Assembly (NCBI GenBank): GCA_016649475.1
Contig: JAENXP010000137.1
Location: forward strand, 1 to 6,561
Origin: Burkholderiales bacterium
GTDB lineage: Bacteria > Pseudomonadota > Gammaproteobacteria > Burkholderiales > SG8-39
Length of the DNA: 6,561 bases
Reading direction: 5' to 3'
Under the pieces are notes generated by a model that was not told the origin of the DNA, made no database searches, and saw only the letters and a program-made list of their open reading frames with translations. The translations under genes were made by a program, and so were the position numbers. Positions 1 through 5,320 of the stretch are shown here, piece by piece (positions within the stretch are counted from its first letter, which is position 1; the number at the start of each line of letters is the position of its first letter).

Positions 1-555
1 TACATCTCGGGCCATTCGGACGTGATGATGGGCATCATCGTCACCAATGAAAAGTACTGGCTCAAGGTGCGCCGGGCCGTCGCCGATTACGGTTATTGCG
101 TGAGCCCGGACGACTGTTATCTTGCGCTGCGCGGCTTGCGCACCATCGGCGTGCGCATGCGCCAGCAGCAGCAAAGCGCGCTCAGGATCGCGCGCTGGCT
201 GCAGGCGCGGCCCGAAGTCCTGCGCGTGCTCTACCCCGCGCTGGAAGACGATCCGGGCCATGCAATCTGGAAGCGCGATTTCAGCGGCGCCGCGTCGCTG
301 TTCGGAGTGGTCCTGAAGCCTGCGAGCGAGCGCGCGGTCACGGCGCTGGTCGACGCGCTCGAACTGTTCGGCATCGGCTCGAGCTGGGGAGGTTTCGAAA
401 GCCTGGCGATACGCGCATATCCGGAGAAATACCGCAGCGCGACCAAATGGAATCCGGGCGGGCCCTTGCTGCGTTTGCACATAGGGCTGGAAGATCCTGA
501 CGATCTGCTGGCCGACCTGGAGCGGGGTTTTGCGCACATGCAACAATCCGCATGA
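1..555 (+). CDS. metC: Cystathionine beta-lyase, C-terminal part (5' end outside window)
   Basis: Partial PLP-dependent Cys/Met-metabolism enzyme: 184 codons and a TGA stop remain. The frame is open from base 1 with YISGHSDV, the stretch that directly follows the PLP-binding lysine in this family (usual motif T-K-Y-x-x-G-H-S-D), so the catalytic Lys lies just outside the window. Near the C-terminus SSWGGFESL carries the Trp typical of cystathionine beta-lyases, where cystathionine gamma-synthases and gamma-lyases usually have SLGG. LLRLHIGLED holds the Arg that binds the substrate carboxylate. The family reaction cleaves cystathionine to homocysteine, pyruvate and ammonia in methionine synthesis, in the cytoplasm. 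The remaining length fits the C-terminal domain of a roughly 390-residue enzyme with a normal end. A cysteine desulfhydrase side activity is possible. Family assignment is firm; the lyase subtype is likely. Confidence 0.9.
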   Translation, partial: YISGHSDVMMGIIVTNEKYWLKVRRAVADYGYCVSPDDCYLALRGLRTIGVRMRQQQQSALRIARWLQARPEVLRVLYPALEDDPGHAIWKRDFSGAASLFGVVLKPASERAVTALVDALELFGIGSSWGGFESLAIRAYPEKYRSATKWNPGGPLLRLHIGLEDPDDLLADLERGFAHMQQSA

Positions 556-576
556 TGGTCCATGGACATGTGCAAT

Positions 577-606
577 TTGACGATGCCATTTTGGTCCTGA
601 TATTGT
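577..606 (+). promoter_or_regulatory. Candidate sigma70 promoter for the small cysteine-rich gene
   Basis: A TTGACG -35 hexamer (577-582, five of six matches) is followed after 18 nt by TATTGT (601-606, four of six). Transcription would start near 613, about 60 nt before the ATG at 673. It lies just past the cystathionine beta-lyase stop, so the small gene need not depend on read-through. This is a consensus match by eye only. Confidence 0.35.
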
Positions 607-628
607 GGGCGGAACGATCCCCGCCTTT
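607..628 (+). terminator. Weak candidate intrinsic terminator after the beta-lyase gene
   Basis: GGCGG (608-612) pairs with CCGCC (621-625) around an 8-nt loop and is followed by only three T. The stem is GC-rich but short and the T-tract is poor. It also overlaps the start of the transcript expected from the promoter at 577-606, so it could instead be a 5'-leader hairpin of the next gene. Confidence 0.25.
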
Positions 629-672
629 CCATGCCTGCTTGCACGGCGGGAGTTCGCGTAGCGGGGTATCAG

Positions 673-918
673 ATGGCTTACACCATAGCTCCCGAAACCA
701 TCGCCAGGACCTTCTTGTGTCAAAGGGAATTTGCCTGCCTGCAGCAGGGGAGTTGCGAGAATTGCGCCCAGTGCGAAATCGTGGGCGAGAACGCGATCAA
801 CGCCCTGTTTCTCGGCAATCGGAAATCATCGGGTTGTCCATACTACTTTGATTTCGGATCCGCCTATCTGTGCACCTGTCCCACGCGTTACGCCATCTAT
901 AAGCGTTACGGTAGCTGA
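673..918 (+). CDS. Small cysteine-rich protein of unknown function
   Basis: Encodes 81 residues starting MAYTIAPETIARTF. I do not recognise a named family. There are eight cysteines, at 16, 22, 28, 31, 34, 55, 67 and 69, including a CxxCxxC cluster (28-34) and a C-T-C pair (67-69), with an aromatic C-terminal half (PYYFDF, AYLCTC, YAIYKRYG). There is no signal peptide or membrane segment, so a cytoplasmic metal- or Fe-S-binding or redox role is possible but only inferred. Third-position G/C bias supports this frame. The ATG at 673 is chosen because GCGGGG lies 6 nt upstream and the conserved-looking part starts there. An in-frame ATG at 631 would add 14 residues but has no ribosome binding site. 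It stands between the beta-lyase gene and a converging hemerythrin gene, behind its own candidate promoter. Confidence 0.6.
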   Translation: MAYTIAPETIARTFLCQREFACLQQGSCENCAQCEIVGENAINALFLGNRKSSGCPYYFDFGSAYLCTCPTRYAIYKRYGS

Positions 919-948
919 CGCGGGCCGTGCGCGCGCTCGGTGGCGCTC

Positions 949-986
949 GGCTTATCCACAAATTCTGTGGATAAGCCTGTGGAAAA
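949..986. promoter_or_regulatory. DnaA-box dyad plus third near-consensus box
   Basis: TTATCCACA (952-960) and its exact reverse complement TGTGGATAA (966-974) are both perfect consensus DnaA boxes. They form a dyad with 12-bp perfect arms (949-960 and 966-977, GGCTTATCCACA) around a 5-nt AATTC centre. A third box, TGTGGAAAA (978-986), matches the relaxed consensus TTWTNCACA on the minus strand. The cluster lies in the gap between converging genes. No dnaA, dnaN or gidA gene and no AT-rich unwinding region is visible, so this is not clearly oriC. A titration or reactivation site for DnaA, or a plain hairpin, remains possible. No T-tract follows the stem on either strand, which argues against an intrinsic terminator. 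Confidence 0.55.
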
Positions 987-1073
987 CGGTTTGGACTGTT
1001 TCCAATTCAGCTAGGAAAAACTGGCGCAATGTTGGATCTGCTTGTTGTTTGAGCGTCCGTCGCCGCGCACGCA

Positions 1074-1547
1074 TCAAGCGCGGGCCGGCGCGCGCTTGCG
1101 CGTGCTTTGCTTGCCGGAATCACGGCCCGGGTGCTTTTGTTTGCGCAGGAAGTCGCGGTATTTCATGTCTTCGTGCAACAAGTGATCGACCAGCAGCTGT
1201 TTTATGTGCAAACCCTTGAGCGCCCAGGTGAAGCTGACGTCGGCCTGTTCGAATTCCTTCATCACGCGCTCGAACTGCGCGGTGAGCTGCGCATGCTTGG
1301 CCGCGTGCGCCGCCCGATGCGGATATTTCCATTTCGCCAGCAGCTGCTGTTCATGCCAGAAATGATGCGTCGCTTCCATCAGCATCAGGTCGAGCAGCCG
1401 CTCGACCACCGGTTTGTCCTCGCATTCGACGATTGCCTGGTTCAGGTCGTTGACGCGCCCCACGAATTGCTGATGCTCTTCGTCGATCTCGGTGACGCCG
1501 ACGCTCAGGGAGTCGTTCCATTTGATTTCCCATTCGGATTGTTTCAT
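1074..1547 (-). CDS. Bacteriohemerythrin (single-domain, O2-binding diiron protein)
   Basis: Encodes 157 residues of the hemerythrin fold, a four-helix bundle that binds O2 reversibly at a non-heme diiron centre. All seven expected iron ligands are present in the family spacing: His25 (in EIDEEH), His62 and Glu66 (HFWHE), His81 and His85 (HxxxH after YP), His122 and Asp127 (HxxxxD, followed by KYRDFL). The start at 1547 is chosen over an upstream in-frame ATG at 1700 because the family N-terminus (W-N-D-S-L-S-V-G) starts here and GAGGA lies 8 nt upstream. The extra upstream residues look like translated promoter DNA. The protein is soluble and cytoplasmic. It is somewhat longer than the usual 130-140 residues because of a Lys/Arg-rich tail (about 138-157). 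Likely roles are O2 storage, delivery or sensing. A near-consensus FNR box lies upstream. The gene converges on the small cysteine-rich gene and diverges from the oxidoreductase gene. Confidence 0.9.
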   Translation of the reverse strand: MKQSEWEIKWNDSLSVGVTEIDEEHQQFVGRVNDLNQAIVECEDKPVVERLLDLMLMEATHHFWHEQQLLAKWKYPHRAAHAAKHAQLTAQFERVMKEFEQADVSFTWALKGLHIKQLLVDHLLHEDMKYRDFLRKQKHPGRDSGKQSTRKRAPARA

Positions 1548-1619
1548 GGCGCTTTTCCTCGAGGCAGCTGTGAGCATCGTGTGCAGATGCAAATAGTGCC
1601 GACTTTTCGGGCCCGGGCT

Positions 1620-1633
1620 TTGACGAGGATCAA
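1620..1633 (-). promoter_or_regulatory. FNR/ANR-type box upstream of the hemerythrin gene
   Basis: TTGAC-GAGG-ATCAA matches nine of the ten defined bases of the FNR/ANR/DNR consensus TTGAT-N4-ATCAA. Its centre (1626.5) is about 79 nt from the hemerythrin ATG. On the minus strand a weak -10-like CACTAT (1593-1598) would give a start near 1586, placing the box about 40.5 bp upstream, the spacing expected for class II activation. It is about 120 nt from the divergent oxidoreductase gene, too far for simple activation there. The match is seen; the regulator and direction of control are inferred. Confidence 0.5.
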
Positions 1634-1682
1634 GCAACTTCCAGACGCAAGCGAGATGCGGGACCGGCGACGGGATTGCCGT

Positions 1683-1702
1683 CATAATGCGCGTGTGCAC
1701 AC
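1683..1702 (+). promoter_or_regulatory. Candidate -10 element and palindrome before the oxidoreductase gene
   Basis: CATAAT (1683-1688) matches the -10 consensus in five of six bases. No convincing -35 lies at the right distance. It is followed by a perfect 10-bp palindrome GTGTGCACAC (1693-1702), which would overlap the transcription start and could be a repressor site. Weak evidence from inspection only. Confidence 0.25.
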
Positions 1703-1753
1703 TAGCGCCGACACCCGCCGGCGCGAGCGGCGGTCATTTCTGCACCCATACCC

Positions 1754-2746
1754 ATGCTGAACTTTGCCATTGTCGGTCTGGGCCGCTGGGGTCAGCGGCT
1801 GGTCGATGCAGCCCGCAACCCGGCGAGCACGAAACTGCGCTACACCCGCGCCGTGGCAAGAACACCGGAGAAATCGCGCGCGTACTGCAGCGAGCGGGGG
1901 CTGCTCCTGGGCGGTGATCTGGCGCAGGCGCTGGCCGACCCGCAACTGGACGCCGTGGTCCTCGCCACGCCGCACTCCATGCATGCCGAGCAGGTTGTCG
2001 CGGCGGCGAGGGCAGGCAAGCATGTATTCGTGGAGAAACCGTTCACGCTGGATGCGGCGAGTGCGCGTGCGGCGGCAGCGGCCTGCCGCGCGGCCGGGGT
2101 CGTGCTCGCGCTGGGTCATAACCGGCGTTTTCTGCCGGCATTCATCGAAATGAAACGCATCGTCGCCGCGGGGGAGTTGGGCGAGATCCTCCATCTGGAA
2201 GGCAATTTCTCAGGTAACTTCGGCCTCGGTTACGACCCCGGCGCCTGGCGGGCAACACAGGTGGAAAGCCCTGCAGGGGGCATGACGGCGATGGGCATAC
2301 ACATTATCGATGCCTTCGTCGCGCTTGCGGGACCGATCAGCTCGATACGCTGCGAGAGCCAGCGCAAAGTGCTGAGCGTGGACCTGGACGACACGACCTC
2401 GGCATTCGCGCGCTTCGCCGGCGGCGCCACCGGCTGCATGAGCACGCTCACCGCGACGGGCCGCATCGTGCGCCTGCAGGTGTTCGGCACGCGCGGCTGG
2501 GTGCATCTGCTCGACCACCGTATCCTGGAAATCTGCGACATCGAGGGCAGGGTGCGGCGCATCGAGTACCCGCAGCTGGACATAGAGCGCGCCGAACTGG
2601 AAGCGTTTGCGGATGCGATAGCCGGCAACGCGGCCTATCCGGTGCCGGTGCGGGAGGCGGTTCACGGCGTTGCCGTAATGGAGGCCGCGATCCGGTCGGC
2701 TGCGGATGACGGCAGTCGCGTTAGCGTGGATACCGGTTCTGATTGA
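1754..2746 (+). CDS. Gfo/Idh/MocA-family NAD(P)-dependent oxidoreductase
   Basis: Encodes 330 residues, a normal family length. The N-terminal Rossmann domain begins at once, with GLGRWG (GxGxxG, residues 8-13). The strand that reads nucleotide specificity ends in AVARTPEK (33-40), with Arg/Thr where NAD-preferring members often have Asp, so NADP use is possible. The family EKP motif is at 94-96, with Lys95 the usual catalytic/cofactor lysine, followed by GHNRRF (121-126). The C-terminal domain has GGMTAMGIHIID (175-186): His183 and Asp186 are kept, but the Asp usually four residues before the His is Ala179. Members oxidise or reduce sugars, cyclitols or related hydroxy compounds; the substrate here cannot be read from the sequence. 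The start at 1754 puts the first beta strand right at the N-terminus, but no clear Shine-Dalgarno precedes it. Soluble and cytoplasmic. No pathway partner is adjacent. Confidence 0.88.
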   Translation: MLNFAIVGLGRWGQRLVDAARNPASTKLRYTRAVARTPEKSRAYCSERGLLLGGDLAQALADPQLDAVVLATPHSMHAEQVVAAARAGKHVFVEKPFTLDAASARAAAAACRAAGVVLALGHNRRFLPAFIEMKRIVAAGELGEILHLEGNFSGNFGLGYDPGAWRATQVESPAGGMTAMGIHIIDAFVALAGPISSIRCESQRKVLSVDLDDTTSAFARFAGGATGCMSTLTATGRIVRLQVFGTRGWVHLLDHRILEICDIEGRVRRIEYPQLDIERAELEAFADAIAGNAAYPVPVREAVHGVAVMEAAIRSAADDGSRVSVDTGSD

Positions 2747-2780
2747 ATAGCGGCGCTTGCGCAAACCTGGAACTGATTAC

Positions 2781-2803
2781 AAAATGAGGGGACAAATCCC
2801 CTC
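2781..2803 (-). terminator. Candidate intrinsic terminator for the kinase gene
   Basis: On the minus strand GAGGGG pairs with CCCCTC around a 6-nt loop (2786-2803) and is followed by ATTTT (2781-2785). It lies about 80 nt beyond the kinase stop in the convergent gap. No T-tract follows the stem on the plus strand, so it would act mainly on the minus-strand transcript. The T-run is short, so strength is uncertain. Confidence 0.45.
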
Positions 2804-2805
2804 GT

Positions 2806-2850
2806 GCCCCTCCTGAGTCAGGGGCCGGTTCGGTAATTCTGAAACGGCCC
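2806..2850. repeat. Further inverted repeats in the convergent gap
   Basis: GCCCCT (2806-2811) pairs with AGGGGC (2820-2825) around an 8-nt loop. The overlapping GGGCCG (2822-2827) pairs with CGGCCC (2845-2850) around 17 nt. The two stems share bases and are mutually exclusive. Neither is followed by a T-tract. They may slow or end convergent transcription, but no specific function can be assigned. Confidence 0.3.
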
Positions 2851-2885
2851 GCTTATTGCAGCAGCAGCGCCTCGAGTTGCCCGAT

Positions 2886-4160
2886 CTAGATTGTCTGGTT
2901 CGTAATCCGCAGGTCGGCCAGAGCCAGGCGATCGGCAAGATTGCGCACCAGCGCGCGCATGAAGCTGCTGTGGCAGGGTGTGCTCATGCGGTCCAGAGCC
3001 GTGGCTTCGAATTCGGCAATAATCACCTCGGTCATGGATTCCACCGTCGCCTGCCGCGGCAGGTCGCCGTCGCAGATATAGCCCATTTCCCCGAAGAATT
3101 CCCCCGCGCCGATGACGTTGAGCAGGCGTCCTGCCTGCGTGACCTTGACGTCGCCTTGCGCCAGAAAGAACATGCTGCGGCCGGGATCGCTCTCGCGCAC
3201 GATCTCGGTGCGTGCGTGCAGCCGCGTCCAGCGGCCTGCGTCGACGAGTTCCCATATTTCCGCTTCGGACAGCGTGGACAGCATCCTGACGCGTTTGAGA
3301 GCCGCATAGCGCTCGCTGTCCGGAATCGTGCGCTGATGCGCGCTCAAGCGGCCGATCTCGGCCAGTTCCAGCGCAGGATTGGCCCAGTTCGGATAACGAT
3401 CCTCCGGCTTCTTCTGCAGCATCTTGAGCACGATGCGGTCCAGCTCGCCCGGGATGGAGGGGTTGAGCTGGCTCATCGGCAGCGGCTCGTCGTGCAGTAT
3501 CTGCTGGATCAGCGCGGTGATGCTGTCTGCGGCGAAGGGCCGCTTCCCGGTCAGGAGTTCGTACAGCACCACGCCCAGGCAGTACATGTCGGTAGCCTGG
3601 GTAAGCGGCATGGCGCTGATTTGCTCCGGAGACATATAGGCGGGCGAGCCGATGTTGATGGGCTGGGTAGCATCGCGGTTTTGCAGAAACGCAGCGCCGA
3701 AGTCGAGGATCTTCACGTCGCGGCCGTCGGTGGTCATGATATTGGCGGGCTTGATGTCCCTGTGGATGATGCTCTGGCGGAATGCGTAATCCAGCGCGCC
3801 GCAGCACTTGAAGCCGATCTGGACCGTGTCCTCTACCGACAGAAGCGGATCGGCCTCGGCGTAGCTGCAAAGATTCACCCCGGGCACGTACTCCATGACA
3901 ATGTAACCGGCGTTGTCGGTCACGACCGCATCGAGTATCGACGCGATGTGCGGATGATTCAGTTTTCCCGCGAGGGACGCTTCCTTCAGAAATTGCTTGC
4001 GCAGCACGGTCCCGAATTGGGGATCCTGAAATACGTTGGCATCGATCACTTTCACGGCAACATCGATGCCGGAAAAGGTGTCTACAGCGCGATAAACGAT
4101 ACCCGTGCTTCCCTTGCCGAGCTGGCCTTTCAGTTCGTACTTGCCGAAATTGTCCATCAT
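2886..4160 (-). CDS. Ser/Thr protein kinase with C-terminal cyclic-nucleotide-binding domain
   Basis: Encodes 424 residues. The Hanks-type kinase domain spans about 8-270 and keeps all key residues: glycine loop GKGSTG (15-20), Lys37 (VAVK), Glu60 of helix C, HRDIKPAN (133-140; Asp135 catalytic, RD type), DFG (153-155), SPE (177-179) and Asp191. A cyclic-nucleotide-binding (CRP/PKA-regulatory type) domain follows at about 293-395. Its phosphate-binding cassette FGEMG...RQATV (356-373) keeps the Glu358 and Arg369 that contact the cyclic phosphate and ribose, so ligand binding is plausible. There is no helix-turn-helix, PASTA repeat or membrane segment, so the protein should be a soluble cytoplasmic kinase controlled by a nucleotide. 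The ATG at 4160 has GGGGA 6 nt upstream; a second ATG follows at once. Substrate and ligand (cAMP, cGMP or other) are unknown. It is transcribed divergently from the hydratase operon. Confidence 0.92.
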   Translation of the reverse strand: MMDNFGKYELKGQLGKGSTGIVYRAVDTFSGIDVAVKVIDANVFQDPQFGTVLRKQFLKEASLAGKLNHPHIASILDAVVTDNAGYIVMEYVPGVNLCSYAEADPLLSVEDTVQIGFKCCGALDYAFRQSIIHRDIKPANIMTTDGRDVKILDFGAAFLQNRDATQPINIGSPAYMSPEQISAMPLTQATDMYCLGVVLYELLTGKRPFAADSITALIQQILHDEPLPMSQLNPSIPGELDRIVLKMLQKKPEDRYPNWANPALELAEIGRLSAHQRTIPDSERYAALKRVRMLSTLSEAEIWELVDAGRWTRLHARTEIVRESDPGRSMFFLAQGDVKVTQAGRLLNVIGAGEFFGEMGYICDGDLPRQATVESMTEVIIAEFEATALDRMSTPCHSSFMRALVRNLADRLALADLRITNQTI

Positions 4161-4283
4161 GCTGGATCCCCAAGCGCCGCGGGCAAGCGGACCCGCTCAT
4201 GGTAGCTTGCTTCCCGCGTTGCGCGCGGTTTGGCGCCGATCGCAACGAGGGCACAAGGATTGAATGTACACCACTGCTGCCGA

Positions 4284-4312
4284 AGTATCATCAGCGCGGG
4301 CCACTGTGTCAA
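4284..4312 (-). promoter_or_regulatory. Sigma70 promoter for the kinase gene
   Basis: On the minus strand a perfect TTGACA -35 (4307-4312) is followed after exactly 17 nt by GATACT (4284-4289, four of six). The start would be near 4277, giving a leader of about 117 nt before the kinase ATG. This is the best sigma70-like match I found in the window. Confidence 0.55.
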
Positions 4313-4398
4313 TTGCGCGGTCTTCCATGCTGAAGTCCGACCATGACAGGGTCGAGCGCTACCGCCTGGGGCCGCGGCCTGCAGCGTGGTTCCAGCCG

Positions 4399-4419
4399 TT
4401 TGCCTCATGGTATGGCAAA
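4399..4419. promoter_or_regulatory. Candidate operator (inverted repeat) before the hydratase operon
   Basis: TTTGCC (4399-4404) and GGCAAA (4414-4419) form a perfect 6-bp-arm dyad with a 9-nt centre. It sits just upstream of the candidate -10 at 4428, where a dimeric regulator could act. No regulator gene is in view and the motif matches no operator I can name. Confidence 0.25.
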
Positions 4420-4427
4420 GAATCCGC

Positions 4428-4433
4428 GATAAT
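4428..4433 (+). promoter_or_regulatory. Candidate -10 element of the hydratase operon
   Basis: GATAAT matches the -10 consensus in five of six bases, 49 nt before the hydratase ATG. No good -35 lies 16-18 nt upstream (TTGCCT at 4400-4405 is 22 nt away), so the promoter may need an activator. The remainder of the 322-nt divergent gap 4161-4482 holds no gene that I can support. Confidence 0.3.
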
Positions 4434-4482
4434 GCCGGTGACATGCATCGGACAACATTGCACCATACAAGGAGACCCGGAA

Positions 4483-5292
4483 ATGCAGAATTCGAGCGGT
4501 AACGGCACCATTCTTTGGGAACTGGATGCGCGCGGCGTCGCCACAGTCGCGCTGAACCGCCCCGAGGTCAACAACGCCTATAACGGCGATCTCATTGCGG
4601 GCGTGCACGACGCCATGGATGCGCTGGGAAGGGCGCAGGGCGTGCGCGCCGTGGTGCTCAAAGGCAAGGGCAGGCATTTCCAGGCCGGGGCGGATCTCGC
4701 GTGGATCAGCGCCGTAGCGCAGAACTCGCCCGAAGAAAACGAGCGGGTATCGCGCGCGACGGGCGACCTGGTGCGCAGGCTGGACGCGCTGCCCGTTCCG
4801 ACCGTAGCGCTGGTGCAGGGCGGCTGTTTCGGCGGCGGCACCGGCATCGTCGCCGCCTGCGACATAGTCGTGGCGAGCGAGGACGCGATCTTTGCCATCA
4901 CCGAGACGCGCTGGGGCCTGATGGCGGGCATCATCCTGCCGCAGTTGTGCCAGGCGATCGGTCTGCGCGCGTTGCGCCGCTACGCGCTGACCGGGGAGCG
5001 TTTCGACGCGCACGAGGCGCGCCGCATCGGCCTCGCGCACGAGGTGTGCGCGCCGGGCAAGCTGGAGGAGACCGGCGCGAAAATCGTCGACGCTCTGCTC
5101 ATGAACGCACCCGGTGCGACGGCCGCCACCAAGCTGCGCTCGCTGCAGCTGGCCGGCGCCGTCGTCGAAGATGCCCTGTTCGCGGACCTGGTACGCGAGC
5201 ACGCGTCCGTGCGCCAGCTTGCCGAAGCGGCCGAAGGGCTGGCTTCGTTCAGGGAAAAGCGCAAGCCGGGCTGGTATCCGGCCGCGGTGTGA
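4483..5292 (+). CDS. Enoyl-CoA hydratase/isomerase-family (crotonase-fold) protein
   Basis: Encodes 269 residues of the crotonase superfamily. The first oxyanion-hole segment is HFQAGADL (65-72); the second is GGCFGGG (113-119). After GGG the sequence is TGIVAACD: the Glu of classical mitochondrial hydratases (Glu144 of rat crotonase, in GGGCEL) is replaced by Gly121. The second catalytic Glu (rat Glu164) is kept as Glu141 in ITETRWGL. This one-Glu layout resembles the methylglutaconyl-CoA hydratase-like group (LiuC/AtuE type) more than fatty-acid crotonase, so a branched or functionalised enoyl-CoA is the likelier substrate. The start at 4483 is chosen because AAGGAG (4469-4474) sits 8 nt upstream and the fold begins here; the frame stays open back to 4264 but that part looks non-coding. 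First gene of an operon with the acyl-CoA dehydrogenase-like gene 28 nt downstream. Cytoplasmic. Family firm, substrate unknown. Confidence 0.9.
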   Translation: MQNSSGNGTILWELDARGVATVALNRPEVNNAYNGDLIAGVHDAMDALGRAQGVRAVVLKGKGRHFQAGADLAWISAVAQNSPEENERVSRATGDLVRRLDALPVPTVALVQGGCFGGGTGIVAACDIVVASEDAIFAITETRWGLMAGIILPQLCQAIGLRALRRYALTGERFDAHEARRIGLAHEVCAPGKLEETGAKIVDALLMNAPGATAATKLRSLQLAGAVVEDALFADLVREHASVRQLAEAAEGLASFREKRKPGWYPAAV

Positions 5293-5320
5293 CCGATTGC
5301 AACGAAAAAAGGACGAAGAC

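Noticed and set aside
552..851. Alternative plus frame overlapping the small cysteine-rich gene
   Set aside because: It overlaps the beta-lyase stop, has no ribosome binding site and a codon pattern unlike real genes here; the cysteine-rich frame shows proper third-position bias.
949..977. DnaA dyad as a Rho-independent terminator between the converging genes
   Set aside because: The stem is strong, but no run of T follows it on either strand; the exact DnaA-box match explains the sequence better.
1548..1700. Upstream 51-codon extension of the hemerythrin frame
   Set aside because: It would translate through the FNR box and candidate -10. GAGGA before 1547 and the family N-terminus favour the shorter form.
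1107..1760. Plus-strand open frame (217 codons) opposite the hemerythrin gene
   Set aside because: The minus strand encodes all seven hemerythrin ligands in correct spacing; this frame is a shadow running into the next promoter.
2856..4205. Long open frame (449 codons) on the plus strand opposite the kinase gene
   Set aside because: It mirrors the kinase-CNB gene, whose motifs are complete. The antisense translation has no recognisable domain and arises from G/C third-position bias.
4264..4482. Upstream 73-codon extension of the hydratase frame
   Set aside because: The crotonase fold and an ideal AAGGAG site point to 4483. The upstream part overlaps promoter signals and has no family similarity.
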